DNA from: Pedobacter heparinus DSM 2366
GTDB lineage: Bacteria; Bacteroidota; Bacteroidia; Sphingobacteriales; Sphingobacteriaceae
Assembly: GCF_000023825.1 (NCBI RefSeq)
Contig: NC_013061.1
Coordinates: 4,712,001-4,776,000 of the forward strand
Length of the DNA: 64,000 nucleotides
Reading direction: 5' to 3'
In this document: positions 35,792 through 45,237 of the stretch, piece after piece
Numbering within the stretch: position 1 is the first letter of the stretch
Layout of the letters: each line of letters starts with the position of its first letter
Notes under the pieces: model-generated
What the model was told of the DNA's origin: nothing
The model's database searches: none
What the model saw: only the letters and a program-made list of their open reading frames with translations
Program-made: the position numbers and the translations under genes

Positions 35792-36889
35792 TTATGAACC
35801 CTGAGTTCCAAATAATTTACTAACAATTAATATTATTATAATAATAAATCCCCCTAAAAATCCACCAACAATTATTCCCTTTAATTTTCCAAACGCCTCG
35901 ACCTTTAAAGGATAGATAGGCTGATCTACTACTTGTATCAGCGGTGTCTCTTTAAGCAGGGATAACTTTGCCATCTCAAGATTCTGCACCAAAGAGCTTA
36001 GAAGCGCCTTATTTGATTCTGCAGAGAACTGGGCTCTTTGCGTTGGGACTGTGCGTTGAACCTGCCGCGTTGGATTCAAATTTGGAGTCGCATCAGCAAC
36101 AGCTACAGCAGTATATATTGCCCCATTCATTACATTTCTAACAGAGTCAGTTTTCTTGGTTAAAATCATCACATTTTCTAGTGCCTTTTTAGTTTTAGTC
36201 TGTATGTAAAACTCACTTACATTTTTAACGATATAGTCATTGAGTAGTTTGGCAAATTCTTCATCTTTTGACTTGACGTCGACTTTTATTATACTTGATT
36301 TTTTATCAAGCTTTCCAACTGTCAAATAATTAGTATTTATGTCATTTACTATTACACCCAAAATGCTATCACGAAGACGAACATCTTTAGAATACGACTT
36401 CCCAGTTCCGTTAAAGCTGTTGGAAAAGTGTATTTCTTTAAGTCCCGGCTTTTCAACCCACGATTCCTTAAGTTTATTGAATTCTATATAATAGTCAATT
36501 AACAGTTTCTTAGAATTTGAATCCACAATACTAAGTAAGGTTTGCTGAATCATTTTTCTTGATTTATACAGCTCTAAAAGATTATCCCCTTGAAAAATCC
36601 CACCTTTACTGTCAATGTCAATACCAACCATTGAGGCTAATCCGGCATATTGTCCTAATCCAGCACTTTCAGAATTTTCTAAAACAAAATTTGTAGAAGC
36701 AGTATAAACAGGTTTTTTAAATAGAGAATATGTTAATCCCAATGCAGCTCCAATAAATCCAAAAATAATGATAACTAACCACTTTTTCAGGAAAAACCTA
36801 TACCATTCACCTATTTGATGAGTAAGTTCATTTAAAGAAATCTCATCACTTTCTCTATTTATTTCGCTACGCGAACGCTCAATTGCCAT
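35792..36889 (-). CDS. wzz: Chain-length determinant protein (Wzz-like, no kinase domain)
   Basis: Two membrane helices bracket the protein: about residues 34-56 (after RFFLKKWLVI) and about 336-358 near the C-terminus (LKGIIVGGFLGGF). Between them lies the periplasmic coil-rich domain. A short PxxP-type segment (VVDQPIYPLK) stands before the second helix, as in Wzz proteins. It lacks a C-terminal tyrosine-kinase domain. It is expected to control chain length together with the Wza-like exporter encoded directly upstream. Confidence 0.85.
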   Translation of the reverse strand: MAIERSRSEINRESDEISLNELTHQIGEWYRFFLKKWLVIIIFGFIGAALGLTYSLFKKPVYTASTNFVLENSESAGLGQYAGLASMVGIDIDSKGGIFQGDNLLELYKSRKMIQQTLLSIVDSNSKKLLIDYYIEFNKLKESWVEKPGLKEIHFSNSFNGTGKSYSKDVRLRDSILGVIVNDINTNYLTVGKLDKKSSIIKVDVKSKDEEFAKLLNDYIVKNVSEFYIQTKTKKALENVMILTKKTDSVRNVMNGAIYTAVAVADATPNLNPTRQVQRTVPTQRAQFSAESNKALLSSLVQNLEMAKLSLLKETPLIQVVDQPIYPLKVEAFGKLKGIIVGGFLGGFIIIIILIVSKLFGTQGS

Positions 36890-36932
36890 TTTTTGGTAAT
36901 TTTTAATATCAATAACACTCTTCAGCTTTCTA

Positions 36933-39404
36933 TCATCTCAATAAACTTACGATAATAGCCCCAAGTGACGCAACTGCTGTTCCCAATCCAATCCATCCTT
37001 GAGCTGTCATTCTTTCTCTTTCTGCCTTCTTAGGTACTAATATTTCTGCTCCAGGTTTTACCTTCGGATAATTATTAAAGAACAAAAACTTACTTCCTGC
37101 TTCAACAGAGCCATTTGCATACTTAATATATGCTCCTTTTTTCAAAGCGCTTGAGGTAAATCCTCCAGCCCCATTTACATATTGCTGAAAACTTTTTCCC
37201 GGCAAATAAACTATACTATTTGGATTTAAAACTTCACCTGTAACTTTTACAGTCTGCAATTGTCTTGGCACCCTGATGACATCACCATCTTCAACAATTA
37301 AATCGTACCTGGATTGCGGTTTTCTCAAAATCTTTTCCAGATCTATACCAACTAAATCTGATTGAATTAACTTCTGTTCCACTTCTGCCTTAATTGTATC
37401 CTTAACACCGGCTTCCTGCGCGCGTTTTAAATTCAAAAACTTTTTATCATCTTCCTCCTTATTATCAATCGCATTTTTATCTCCCGGATTCACCTTTTCA
37501 GCTCCCGGTCTCTTTAAAGAAGCCCCTTCAGTATAAGCTGTCGGAGTCAAGCCTCCAGCTCTTTTGATCAGATCAGAGATCCGTTCGTTCTTCTGGGTAA
37601 TCGTGTAAAGTCCAGGATACAACACCTCCCCTTCCAACTTAACTTGTTTTTGCACTTGATACCCTTCAGAACTCCGAACGGCAATCACATCAAATGGTTT
37701 TAACACAAATTTCTTGTCTATTACCCTCAAATTCTGATCAACTCCAACAGTAAATACCTGTGCGGTTTTAGCCGAAACAGATTTTGCATCACTATTTTTT
37801 ATCCTACGTGAAATCTCGATTCTTTTAGCAGTAGCGTTTTCTTTAAAACCACCAGCCATCTGAATCACATCCTCAAGCGTCATGTTATCTGCATAATCAA
37901 ATGTACCTCCAGCGCGCACCTCGCCCTGAATAGTTACTTTATATTCATCACGTAAATCAAATAAGGAAGAAATGGTTATTTTATCTTCTCTTTGTAAAAC
38001 TACATCCTCCTGCGTACCTGCTATAACTTTGGCTACATCAAAAGAAATTAAGCTTTGCGTATTGTCTGCATTTAAGCGATTTATATAGCCCCTGTTCAAG
38101 AATGCATCTTCGGTTAAGCCGTCAGCTTTAGTGATCAAGCCTTTTAAAGTAAGTCCATTTCCCAACTCATACAATCCCGGGCGAAAAACAGCTCCAAGAA
38201 TCTCTACTCTATTCTGGAACCGATCCAAAATTGCTTCAACCACATATTTATCACCATTTTTAGGCGCATAAGTTCCAAAATCAACAGCAGCAATATCTAT
38301 TATACGACGTTCCTTGTCTGTATTCTGGAAAGATTTGATCTTAGCTGTATAAGCCTGTGTAGTAAAACCACCAGCAAAGCCAATCAGATCCTGCAAAGTT
38401 TCTCCTGTAACCACTTCAAATAAGGCCCCATTTTTTACTTCACCCAGAATCTCAACCCGCTTGTCGTAAACAGGTATATTGATCACATCCTGATCTTGCA
38501 AACGGATATTGTCCTGCTGAATTCCACGTAATAAGAAATCATATACATCAATAGTAGAAACTACCTTATTGTTGCGGATCAGTTGTATTTTACGGAAGGA
38601 GCCATTTTGAGAAGGCCCACCAGAAGCATATAATGCATTGTAAACTGTAGCCAGTGATGACAATGTATAAGTGCCGGGCTTGGTAACCTGACCAGTCAAT
38701 ACTACTTTGATACTTCTGATATTTCCTAAATTAATGGCCAGATTGGTACGTCCAGAGCGTAAGGAAGGGTAAGTTTTACCCATTGCAGTACGAATCTTCG
38801 ATGTTGCCTGATCAATGGTCAATCCTCCAACTGCAATCCGACCAACATATTGTAAATTAATTATCCCTTCAGGACTAACCTGCAAGTTATAGCTGGCCTC
38901 ATTATCGCCCGTTAAATCGATCAACAACTTATCATCAGGCCCAATTACATAACCTTTAGGTGTAGCTATACGCAGATTCGGTTCAAAAGTTATACTCCCA
39001 TTCCTGAACAACTCCGCCCCAAATATTTTAGGACCAATCTCTTCATCCTTTATCTTTTTTTCATTGTCAACAGCCCCACCATCAGTAGTTTCACTGTTTT
39101 CGCGACCAGTGCTAACCACCTTGGTATCGACCTGTGTAGCTGCAGATCCTTGTTTACGTAATTTTTCAACCCTTAATTTCAATTTCTGGGCCTCCTCAGG
39201 TTTCATCCCCTGCGCTGCAGCCATCTGCTCCAGCTGCGCTTCGGTATACCCTATGGATTCAGCCCTTTTGATCATCTGCAAAATCTGCGCATCAGACAAT
39301 TCGTCTACCTTCACATTGGCATAATTAGCTTGAGAAAAAGCCTGTTGACAGACCAGAAAGGAAAATATAAAAAGTATTGCAGTTATCGTTCTTTTAAAGT
39401 TCAT
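36933..39404 (-). CDS. Polysaccharide export protein (Wza/OPX-like) with six SLBB domains
   Basis: A signal peptide (residues 1-25) precedes a coil-rich stretch with the repeated D-A-Q-I-L-Q-M and E-A-Q-L-E-Q-M pattern. A polysaccharide export domain follows (about 148-228, YVIGPDDKLLIDL), then six SLBB domains starting near residues 232, 316, 400, 490, 588 and 718. A hydrophobic helix ends the chain (about 804-822). No lipobox is present, unlike E. coli Wza. It is the first gene of the operon and should form or gate the outer-membrane channel for the polymer. Confidence 0.88.
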   Translation of the reverse strand: MNFKRTITAILFIFSFLVCQQAFSQANYANVKVDELSDAQILQMIKRAESIGYTEAQLEQMAAAQGMKPEEAQKLKLRVEKLRKQGSAATQVDTKVVSTGRENSETTDGGAVDNEKKIKDEEIGPKIFGAELFRNGSITFEPNLRIATPKGYVIGPDDKLLIDLTGDNEASYNLQVSPEGIINLQYVGRIAVGGLTIDQATSKIRTAMGKTYPSLRSGRTNLAINLGNIRSIKVVLTGQVTKPGTYTLSSLATVYNALYASGGPSQNGSFRKIQLIRNNKVVSTIDVYDFLLRGIQQDNIRLQDQDVINIPVYDKRVEILGEVKNGALFEVVTGETLQDLIGFAGGFTTQAYTAKIKSFQNTDKERRIIDIAAVDFGTYAPKNGDKYVVEAILDRFQNRVEILGAVFRPGLYELGNGLTLKGLITKADGLTEDAFLNRGYINRLNADNTQSLISFDVAKVIAGTQEDVVLQREDKITISSLFDLRDEYKVTIQGEVRAGGTFDYADNMTLEDVIQMAGGFKENATAKRIEISRRIKNSDAKSVSAKTAQVFTVGVDQNLRVIDKKFVLKPFDVIAVRSSEGYQVQKQVKLEGEVLYPGLYTITQKNERISDLIKRAGGLTPTAYTEGASLKRPGAEKVNPGDKNAIDNKEEDDKKFLNLKRAQEAGVKDTIKAEVEQKLIQSDLVGIDLEKILRKPQSRYDLIVEDGDVIRVPRQLQTVKVTGEVLNPNSIVYLPGKSFQQYVNGAGGFTSSALKKGAYIKYANGSVEAGSKFLFFNNYPKVKPGAEILVPKKAERERMTAQGWIGLGTAVASLGAIIVSLLR

Positions 39405-39558
39405 ATTTAGTGTAGAGAGAGGATAATGGTATATAATTTAATGAGCAGCAGCGCAAATCAGATTGAGCACAGTAAATTTTTGCATGAGTAAGAGACGTAA
39501 TTTTATATTTTTATATGTAACTTTCATAGGGTAGATGTTAGTTGATATATATCGCTTG

Positions 39559-39566
39559 CAAATATA
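39559..39566 (-). promoter_or_regulatory. Candidate -7 element for the polysaccharide operon
   Basis: The minus strand reads TATATTTG, an exact TAnnTTTG match, about 155 bp before the first gene of the operon. No clear -33 TTG at the usual distance was found. If real, the operon would have a leader of about 145 bases, which could hold regulatory structure. The whole gap 39405-39612 contains no ORF. Confidence 0.35.
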
Positions 39567-39612
39567 TCAAATAAATTGAATTGTGATTAAATTGTGACAC
39601 AGTGATTCTAAA

Positions 39613-40320
39613 CTATTTAATGCTCCCCAAATGGACTTGTATCCCTACCGTAACCGGATTTAATAACCATTCCGTTTTATTGTATTTATTTAGGGTTCTT
39701 GTATTGTTAGCATCAGCTGCCACCATCTCCTGTCGTTCATAAGAATAGAACATTTCCAGGTTGCTTTCTGCAAAGAGAGAGATCATCGAAACGGGGTTAA
39801 TTTTGATACCAATAACCGGAGCAGCGGTAAAACCAGTTTTGCTGGTCTCTACCCCATTAGGACCTAAAGTTGAAGATCCCACATCTCTTGAGTCAAACGC
39901 ATCATTTGTACTTACTAGTGTTCCATCAAACTTATTGTACCTGAAACCAATATCAAACCCAAAATACGGCTGAATCCTTGAAAAATTAATGTTCTTTTCA
40001 AAACCAAGCTTAAAAGCATAATCCGTCATTTTACCATTGGCTTCCTGACAACCCACACAGTTATTTACCAGTTCCACGTCATTTTTCAGATAACTTCCAC
40101 CCAGCCTATAGCTGATCTGGTTGTCGTTAAACTTGATCATCCCGCCTCGAAATGAAAAATCTGAAAACTTCTCTGCGTTTTTCTGGTTTAAAATTTTAGG
40201 CATTTGCATCAGGCTGTAGCCATTTACAGCAATACTGTAGTTATAGTTGCCGTTCATCTGTGCAAATGTGGCACTCCCCAATAGTAGAATTAATAGGACA
40301 GTTAGTAGATTTTTCTTCAT
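39613..40320 (-). CDS. Outer-membrane beta-barrel protein of unknown function
   Basis: A signal peptide (residues 1-20, ending ATFAQ) is followed by alternating aromatic strands such as FGFDIGFRYNKF and by a final strand ending VGIQVHLGSIK, typical of small eight-stranded Bacteroidota barrels. Two cysteines (NNCVGCQE) may form a disulfide in a loop. It is a single gene with its own promoter, upstream of the polysaccharide operon. Function is unknown. Confidence 0.7.
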   Translation of the reverse strand: MKKNLLTVLLILLLGSATFAQMNGNYNYSIAVNGYSLMQMPKILNQKNAEKFSDFSFRGGMIKFNDNQISYRLGGSYLKNDVELVNNCVGCQEANGKMTDYAFKLGFEKNINFSRIQPYFGFDIGFRYNKFDGTLVSTNDAFDSRDVGSSTLGPNGVETSKTGFTAAPVIGIKINPVSMISLFAESNLEMFYSYERQEMVAADANNTRTLNKYNKTEWLLNPVTVGIQVHLGSIK

Positions 40321-40355
40321 TTATTTCCCCCCCGGGCATTATTTATTATCCAAGT

Positions 40356-40385
40356 CAAATGTAAAATAATAATCGATAAATACAA
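40356..40385 (-). promoter_or_regulatory. Bacteroidota promoter (TTG-N19-TAnnTTTG)
   Basis: On the minus strand a TTG (40383-40385) is followed after 19 bp by TACATTTG (40356-40363), the classic Bacteroidota -33/-7 pair at good spacing. Transcription would start around 40349 and give a leader of about 30 bases before the barrel protein start at 40320. Confidence 0.7.
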
Positions 40386-40520
40386 TTAACCAATGAATTT
40401 GATAACCTATCATTTATTATGCCATAATATTAAGTATTTATTCCAGATCGGCACAATAATTAAAATTTAGGCCTGAAAATTGTTCTTTAACGGATATTCC
40501 AACATCCTTAAAAGAAAGCA

Positions 40521-40862
40521 ATGAACACAATAAGTAAAAACATCAAACGTTTCCGACAAAAAAAAGGATGGAGCCAAAGAGAGGTTGCCGAACAGTTAAA
40601 TATTTCCATTCCTGCTTTTTCTAAAATTGAGAATGGCATTACGGATATCAATTTGAAAAGGCTAGGGCAAATTGCGACCCTGCTGGAAGCATCCATTATG
40701 GATTTAATGGCTACCGATGGAGAAAACCCGCAATCAAAGCACTCTATGCATGTGAATATGCTTAAAATCAAACTGGCTAAAAAAGAGGAAGAAGTAATTG
40801 ATCTTCAAAGAAGGGTTATTGAACTTTATGAGGAAGTAAAAAAGAAAAATAAAGGGAATTGA
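40521..40862 (+). CDS. XRE-family helix-turn-helix regulator with C-terminal coiled coil
   Basis: Residues 6-62 form a Cro/C1-type HTH (IKRFRQKKGWSQREVAEQLN, then ISIPAFSKIENGITDIN). Residues about 80-113 are a charged heptad region (KKEEEVIDLQRRVIELYEEV) likely to dimerise. It stands divergently from the barrel-protein gene and next to a nucleotide-sugar dehydrogenase gene. Small XRE proteins of this form flank many Bacteroidota polysaccharide loci, so a role in controlling the locus is plausible but unproven. Confidence 0.85.
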   Translation: MNTISKNIKRFRQKKGWSQREVAEQLNISIPAFSKIENGITDINLKRLGQIATLLEASIMDLMATDGENPQSKHSMHVNMLKIKLAKKEEEVIDLQRRVIELYEEVKKKNKGN

Positions 40863-41060
40863 TATTATCTCCTCCCCTTATTCATTTAAATTGTTTACTG
40901 TTAGCAAAACTATACAAGAATAACTGAAATAACTACTAATAAAAGAATTATTTTGATAACGCCAGTTGTTTTAGCCCTAGAAACAACACCAACATAGCCA
41001 TCAACAACAAAAAACCTTGAAAGTCTTTACCCCATTAATTCCAACATTAAATAATTACGT

Positions 41061-42347
41061 ATGTTTGCCTGCATGTCAGCAGCAAATAAGCCACATATTG
41101 CAATTATCGGATTAGGCTATGTAGGGCTACCCCTGGCCATTGAATTTGCCAAACAGTACCAGGTATTGGGCTTTGATATTGATGAAGAAAGAATAAAAGA
41201 CCTTACTGCAAACATAGACCGCACCAAAGAGGCAGACCTGAACGCACTACAAAATGTACTTGGTAAAGGTCTTACCCTATCCTCCAATCAATCCTTATTA
41301 GAAGACTGCAATGTTTACATCGTAACGGTACCTACCCCTATTGATCAGTTTAAGGCGCCCGACTTAAAACCCTTGCTTAGTGCTTCTAAAATGCTGGCAA
41401 AGTACCTGTTAAAAGGAGATGTGGTCATTTATGAATCTACCGTTTACCCGGGCTGTACCGAAGAGGATTGCGTACCCATCCTGGAAAAACACTCCGGTTT
41501 AAAATACAATAGCGATTTTTATTGCGGCTATTCCCCGGAAAGGATCAACCCTGGCGACAAAGTAAACACGCTTACCAAAATCATCAAGGTTACTTCTGGT
41601 TCTACTCCCGAAGTGGCCGACTGGATTGACGGACTATACGCCAGCATCATTACCGCAGGTACCCACAAAGCCCCAAGCATAAAAGTTGCTGAGGCCTCAA
41701 AAGCCATAGAAAATGCCCAGCGGGATGTAAATATCTCCTTTGTGAACGAACTGGCACTTATATTCGATAAGCTGGATATTGATACTGCAGACGTGATTGC
41801 AGCTGCAGGAACAAAATGGAATTTCCTGAAATATAAGCCTGGCCTGGTGGGTGGGCACTGCATTGGGGTCGATCCCTATTACCTGGCACATAAATCCAAT
41901 GCACTTGGTTACACCCCTCAGGTCATCCTGTCGGGCAGAAGGGTGAACGAAAACATGGGTATTTTTGTGGCCAGTAAGGTGGTTAAAATGATGATTGCCA
42001 AAGGATCTGCTGTAAAAGGAGAAAAAGCCCTCATTCTGGGTTTCGCATTTAAAGAAAACTGTCCGGACATCAGGAACACCAGGGTTATCGATATTTATAC
42101 AGAGTTGCAGCAATTTGGTATGGAAGTAGATGTTTATGATCCATGGGCAAATGCAGATGAAGTAGCGCAGGAATATAACATTACATTAAGCCCAGACCTG
42201 GCAAACCAGGAATATAAAGCAATCATCATTGCCGTTGCCCATAATGAGTTTTTGAGCATCGATTACCAGAAATACAAACAAGCGGGCGCAATCATTTTTG
42301 ATACCAAATCATTTATCGACCGCAAGTTTGCAGATGCAAGATTGTAA
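41061..42347 (+). CDS. UDP-N-acetyl-hexosamine 6-dehydrogenase (WbpO/TviB-like)
   Basis: The protein has GLGYVGLPLA (NAD binding), TVPTPID, YESTVYPGCTEE, the structural EASKAIENAQRDVNI block, and catalytic C267 in GGHCIGVDPYYL. This variant of the cysteine motif is typical of UDP-GlcNAc/GalNAc dehydrogenases rather than UDP-glucose dehydrogenase. It would supply a HexNAc uronic acid. It lies on the opposite strand to the main locus but close to it. A start at residue 5 (MSAANKPH, 41073) is also possible. The 198-bp gap before it holds no other gene. Confidence 0.88.
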   Translation: MFACMSAANKPHIAIIGLGYVGLPLAIEFAKQYQVLGFDIDEERIKDLTANIDRTKEADLNALQNVLGKGLTLSSNQSLLEDCNVYIVTVPTPIDQFKAPDLKPLLSASKMLAKYLLKGDVVIYESTVYPGCTEEDCVPILEKHSGLKYNSDFYCGYSPERINPGDKVNTLTKIIKVTSGSTPEVADWIDGLYASIITAGTHKAPSIKVAEASKAIENAQRDVNISFVNELALIFDKLDIDTADVIAAAGTKWNFLKYKPGLVGGHCIGVDPYYLAHKSNALGYTPQVILSGRRVNENMGIFVASKVVKMMIAKGSAVKGEKALILGFAFKENCPDIRNTRVIDIYTELQQFGMEVDVYDPWANADEVAQEYNITLSPDLANQEYKAIIIAVAHNEFLSIDYQKYKQAGAIIFDTKSFIDRKFADARL

Positions 42348-42364
42348 AATAAAAGAACGCCTCC

Positions 42365-44155
42365 TCAATTATCCCTTAACACATGCGCTGTACCCGAAAT
42401 CGTGTGCGATAAATTGTATCCCTGGCTCATCCCTGTCATAACCACTTCCTGATAAGTTCCGCTAAAACTAACATCAATATATTGTCCTACGCCACCTACA
42501 TTCGCCAAGTTATAAGTGATCGCAAACTGGTTAAGTGCCGAACCCAGACTGGTAGTCAATCCGTTGCCAATAATCTGTATTCCCGATGCAGAGCTATAAA
42601 TGCCAGGCATTGAAGTATTACCGGTGATAGAAATATCATTCATTTGAACCGGACTGCCGCCGCTGATCGTAAATGCACCGGAAGAGGATGAGGCATTTAT
42701 ATTTACCGTTATGATTTTCGGTGCTCCCCCATCAATGCTATAGCTAATAGATTCCGAACTGGTATTACAGGCCAGTATATTGCCAATATTGGTTACCGGT
42801 GAGCTCAAAGTATAATTCAATGTACCAGTATTCTGATGACTGTCCGCATCTTCAGCAATTATGGTCATCCCATTCGACCCGCATATTATAGTCTGAAAGC
42901 TGAAAGCACCGTTCATCACCAAGGTAGCAAAAGTCTGCTGACCATAATTAACTACAACATACCCATTGGTAACATTTGTATTGTCGCATTTTTTTAAAGT
43001 ACCGCTAATCGTAGTATACTGCGTTGCAGGCATATTCAGCACAATATCAGGCAAAGTCGTATTTACCGTAAAAGGGCCTATATTCTGCGTACAAACCACA
43101 TTGCCACAAGCATCATAAGCTTTTAAAGTAAAAACCTCGTTGGCTGGCACAGGGCCATTTGCAGTTCCGTTCACCGCTGTTTCGGAAGCTATTGAAGCAG
43201 AACCACCTTGTCTGAACAATACCGTTTTAACATTTGCCAAGGGATGGGCATTCGCATCCACAAGTTTAATCTGCAGCTGTACAATTGGAGACTGGATTGG
43301 CGCATCAAAATTCCACCACGAGAAATGGGCAACCTCTCCAACATATTTATTTCCAACCCTATTGGCCAGGCCCTCCTCTTTCCAATAACCCAGTGCCTCA
43401 TCAAAATGCCAAAGCGGCATGGTTGCAGCTGCAGTGCTCAACTGGGCGCTGGTAATATTCATCTCTATCTGGGCCTTATTGGCAATTTGCAACTTTTGTC
43501 CCGCACTTCCCCTCAGTTCCACATTCAACATTCCATAAGTTTCCAGCAATCTGGCATCACCAGCAGCATTGCGGGCAAACAGCATTCCTGGCATTTTCCT
43601 AAACAAATCCGGATCCGAAGCCTCTAAACCATTTAAAATTACATTTACCTGCCCGGTGTATGGGGTTCCGGTTTCTGTTTTAAAATTGCCGTCAAATGTA
43701 ATCTTCACACCATTAGGCAAACTCACATTGCTAACTGCACCGGAATTTACAGTAGCCGTAACTTTATCCGAAAACAGCTTTATTTTAATGCTACTGGTTC
43801 CTGCTGCTGGCGATAAGGCCCTTGAACCGTCTATGTAACCGGCTTTCTTTACCGTTGCATAAGCAAATCGCTCAAAAACAGCAGCATTTTTAATCACAGC
43901 TACACCTTTGGCATCAGTCTGTGCAGTAATACTGCCAATTTTAACATCAGCCCCATTTACAGGGTTATTTGTTGCATCGAAAACTTCAACGATGAAGCTC
44001 CTGGAAGCCGCATCGCCAAAGTTTTTCGCAAAATCTGCATCCGAAACTACAGGATCTGTTGTTGGGGGCTCCGGAGCACCGGTATTATTTTTTTTACAGC
44101 TGCCAAAAGACAATAGCAGGAGCGTAAGGGCAGAAAGTAGAAGATGATTTTTCAT
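42365..44155 (-). CDS. Large lipoprotein with carboxypeptidase-regulatory-like domain
   Basis: A lipoprotein signal ends at C20 (LLSFGSC), followed by a low-complexity linker rich in N, P and T. Residues about 50-115 look like a carboxypeptidase-regulatory-like fold (FIVEVFDATNNPVNGADVKIGSI). Later segments (ANAHPLANVKTVLF and TTISGTLKKCDNTNVTNGYV) look like further beta-sandwich units. The protein probably sits on the periplasmic or outer surface of the outer membrane. The function is unknown. It converges with the dehydrogenase gene, 17 bp apart. Confidence 0.7.
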   Translation of the reverse strand: MKNHLLLSALTLLLLSFGSCKKNNTGAPEPPTTDPVVSDADFAKNFGDAASRSFIVEVFDATNNPVNGADVKIGSITAQTDAKGVAVIKNAAVFERFAYATVKKAGYIDGSRALSPAAGTSSIKIKLFSDKVTATVNSGAVSNVSLPNGVKITFDGNFKTETGTPYTGQVNVILNGLEASDPDLFRKMPGMLFARNAAGDARLLETYGMLNVELRGSAGQKLQIANKAQIEMNITSAQLSTAAATMPLWHFDEALGYWKEEGLANRVGNKYVGEVAHFSWWNFDAPIQSPIVQLQIKLVDANAHPLANVKTVLFRQGGSASIASETAVNGTANGPVPANEVFTLKAYDACGNVVCTQNIGPFTVNTTLPDIVLNMPATQYTTISGTLKKCDNTNVTNGYVVVNYGQQTFATLVMNGAFSFQTIICGSNGMTIIAEDADSHQNTGTLNYTLSSPVTNIGNILACNTSSESISYSIDGGAPKIITVNINASSSSGAFTISGGSPVQMNDISITGNTSMPGIYSSASGIQIIGNGLTTSLGSALNQFAITYNLANVGGVGQYIDVSFSGTYQEVVMTGMSQGYNLSHTISGTAHVLRDN

Positions 44156-44187
44156 AATACAGTTGTTAATTTTGGTTTATATCAACC

Positions 44188-44203
44188 AACATTAAAAAAT
44201 GTT
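44188..44203. other. Small palindrome upstream of the lipoprotein gene
   Basis: AACATT and AATGTT are separated by AAAA, a perfect 6-bp inverted repeat 33 bp before the lipoprotein start at 44155. It may be an operator or a chance AT-rich palindrome. Confidence 0.25.
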
Positions 44204-44281
44204 ACCCCCTACTCTTCCACAAACTCAGCCAAAACCGCTGCAGCAACCACCAGCATAATCCCGTAACCAACATAAAGCAGA

Positions 44282-44719
44282 TCATGCTAAACAGCACCAG
44301 CAAACAGCTGCTCTGGTCGATGTAACCATCACATCGGGGGCCGTTAAGGCCATCACCGGATCATTTAAGCCCGGCAAATCCCCGGCACTGATCACCATTT
44401 TGGTATAATCTACCCCCAAATTGGGATACACACCGGTTACAGCCTGATGAAAATTGCGCGAATAAGCTGCATTTAAAGCCGTTTTGGCAATGGCAAGGTT
44501 GGCAAAGCCGATATTTACATAAGGATGGAAGGGCACCAGCAGGTTGTTTACAAACTTCATCTTTTCCTCATTGGCAAGCCTGGCGGCCGACCGCGGGGCA
44601 GGATCAGTTTTTTGTTTGGGTGCCTGACGGATGTAGGGGATCCCCATCCAGGTGGCCCCTACTATTGCGCCCAGTTTTCCGGATAAAGGGCCGAAAATCC
44701 CTTTCTTTAATTTTGCCAT
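44282..44719 (-). pseudogene. DUF6266-like protein, probably truncated
   Basis: The start MAKLKKGIFGPLSGKLGAIVG and the segments IRQAPKQKTDPAPRS, FVNNLLVPFHPYVNIGF and YPNLGVDYTKMVISAGDLPG match the DUF6266 family found in many copies in Sphingobacteriaceae. From memory, intact members are about 200-220 residues; this one stops at 145 with an atypical cysteine-rich tail (CWCC). In the other two frames the DNA just downstream reads DQSSCLLVLF and then HDLLYVGYG (to about 44209), which resemble the lost C-terminal strands. Frameshift decay is therefore likely. The family has no known function. Confidence 0.6.
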
Positions 44720-45057
44720 AGTCTTTTGTTTTTTATAAGGTTTATGATAATTGCCATTTGTAGTTCACAGAGTGATGGCCTGCTGTTCTACCGATCTGAA
44801 CAATCGCCCCATACCCGGATCAGCAAGGCCTTCCAAAGGCCATGACTGTCCTACGCAAGGCCTTTGAGAGGCCTTGGATACCCGAATGAAAATCCTATTA
44901 ATAATACACTGCAACCGAGGGCGGCCTCAATAGGGCAATCCAGCGCATTACACATTATAATTACAAAAACAACTTATTTATCTTTTAACATTTTTTTATT
45001 AAAAATTATATTATTTTCTTAAAAGTGTGTTTTGCACACAAATTATATTTAAATTAG
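44720..45057. other. Non-coding stretch with two hairpins and an AT-rich tract
   Basis: No supported gene lies here. Positions 44827-44841 form a perfect hairpin (GGCCTT, loop CCA, AAGGCC), and 44857-44875 form a second one (AAGGCCT, loop TTGAG, AGGCCTT). Both share the same AAGGCCTT core and stand 15 bp apart. From about 44945 on the DNA is very AT-rich, with a short TGTGT/ACACA inverted repeat near 45026-45040. No convincing promoter was found. Confidence 0.6.
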
Positions 45058-45237
45058 CAATACCAACTAAACCATATTGATACCACAGTCAGAAACACAT
45101 TAAACAATCCTGATGAAATAAAACAGGTCAGGAAGCTGGGATTTAAAATTAATTTAGATGATAAGTCCTGTGCGGATTTTATTAACCAACATTTTAAGAA
45201 CCTCAACTTATTAAAGTGGGCTGCAGATATAAATGAG
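45058..45237 (+). other. Open reading frame extension without a standard start codon
   Basis: The frame of the following GNAT-like gene stays open for 60 codons upstream of its GTG, back to a TAG at 45055. The encoded residues look like real protein (for example KLGFKINLDDKSC and FKNLNLLKWAADINEV) and continue smoothly into the annotated part. There is no ATG, GTG or TTG in frame here, only ATT/ATA codons. Either an unusual start is used, or the gene is a 3' fragment of a longer one. Confidence 0.5.

Noticed and set aside
39405..39612. JUMPstart/ops-type antitermination element before the polysaccharide operon
   Set aside because: I looked for a GGCGGTAG-like core in the leader and found none.
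41697..42113. 138-codon minus-strand ORF
   Set aside because: It is antisense to the UDP-HexNAc dehydrogenase gene, whose catalytic motifs are intact.
43208..43627. 139-codon plus-strand ORF
   Set aside because: It is antisense to the large lipoprotein gene; composition is a shadow of that gene.
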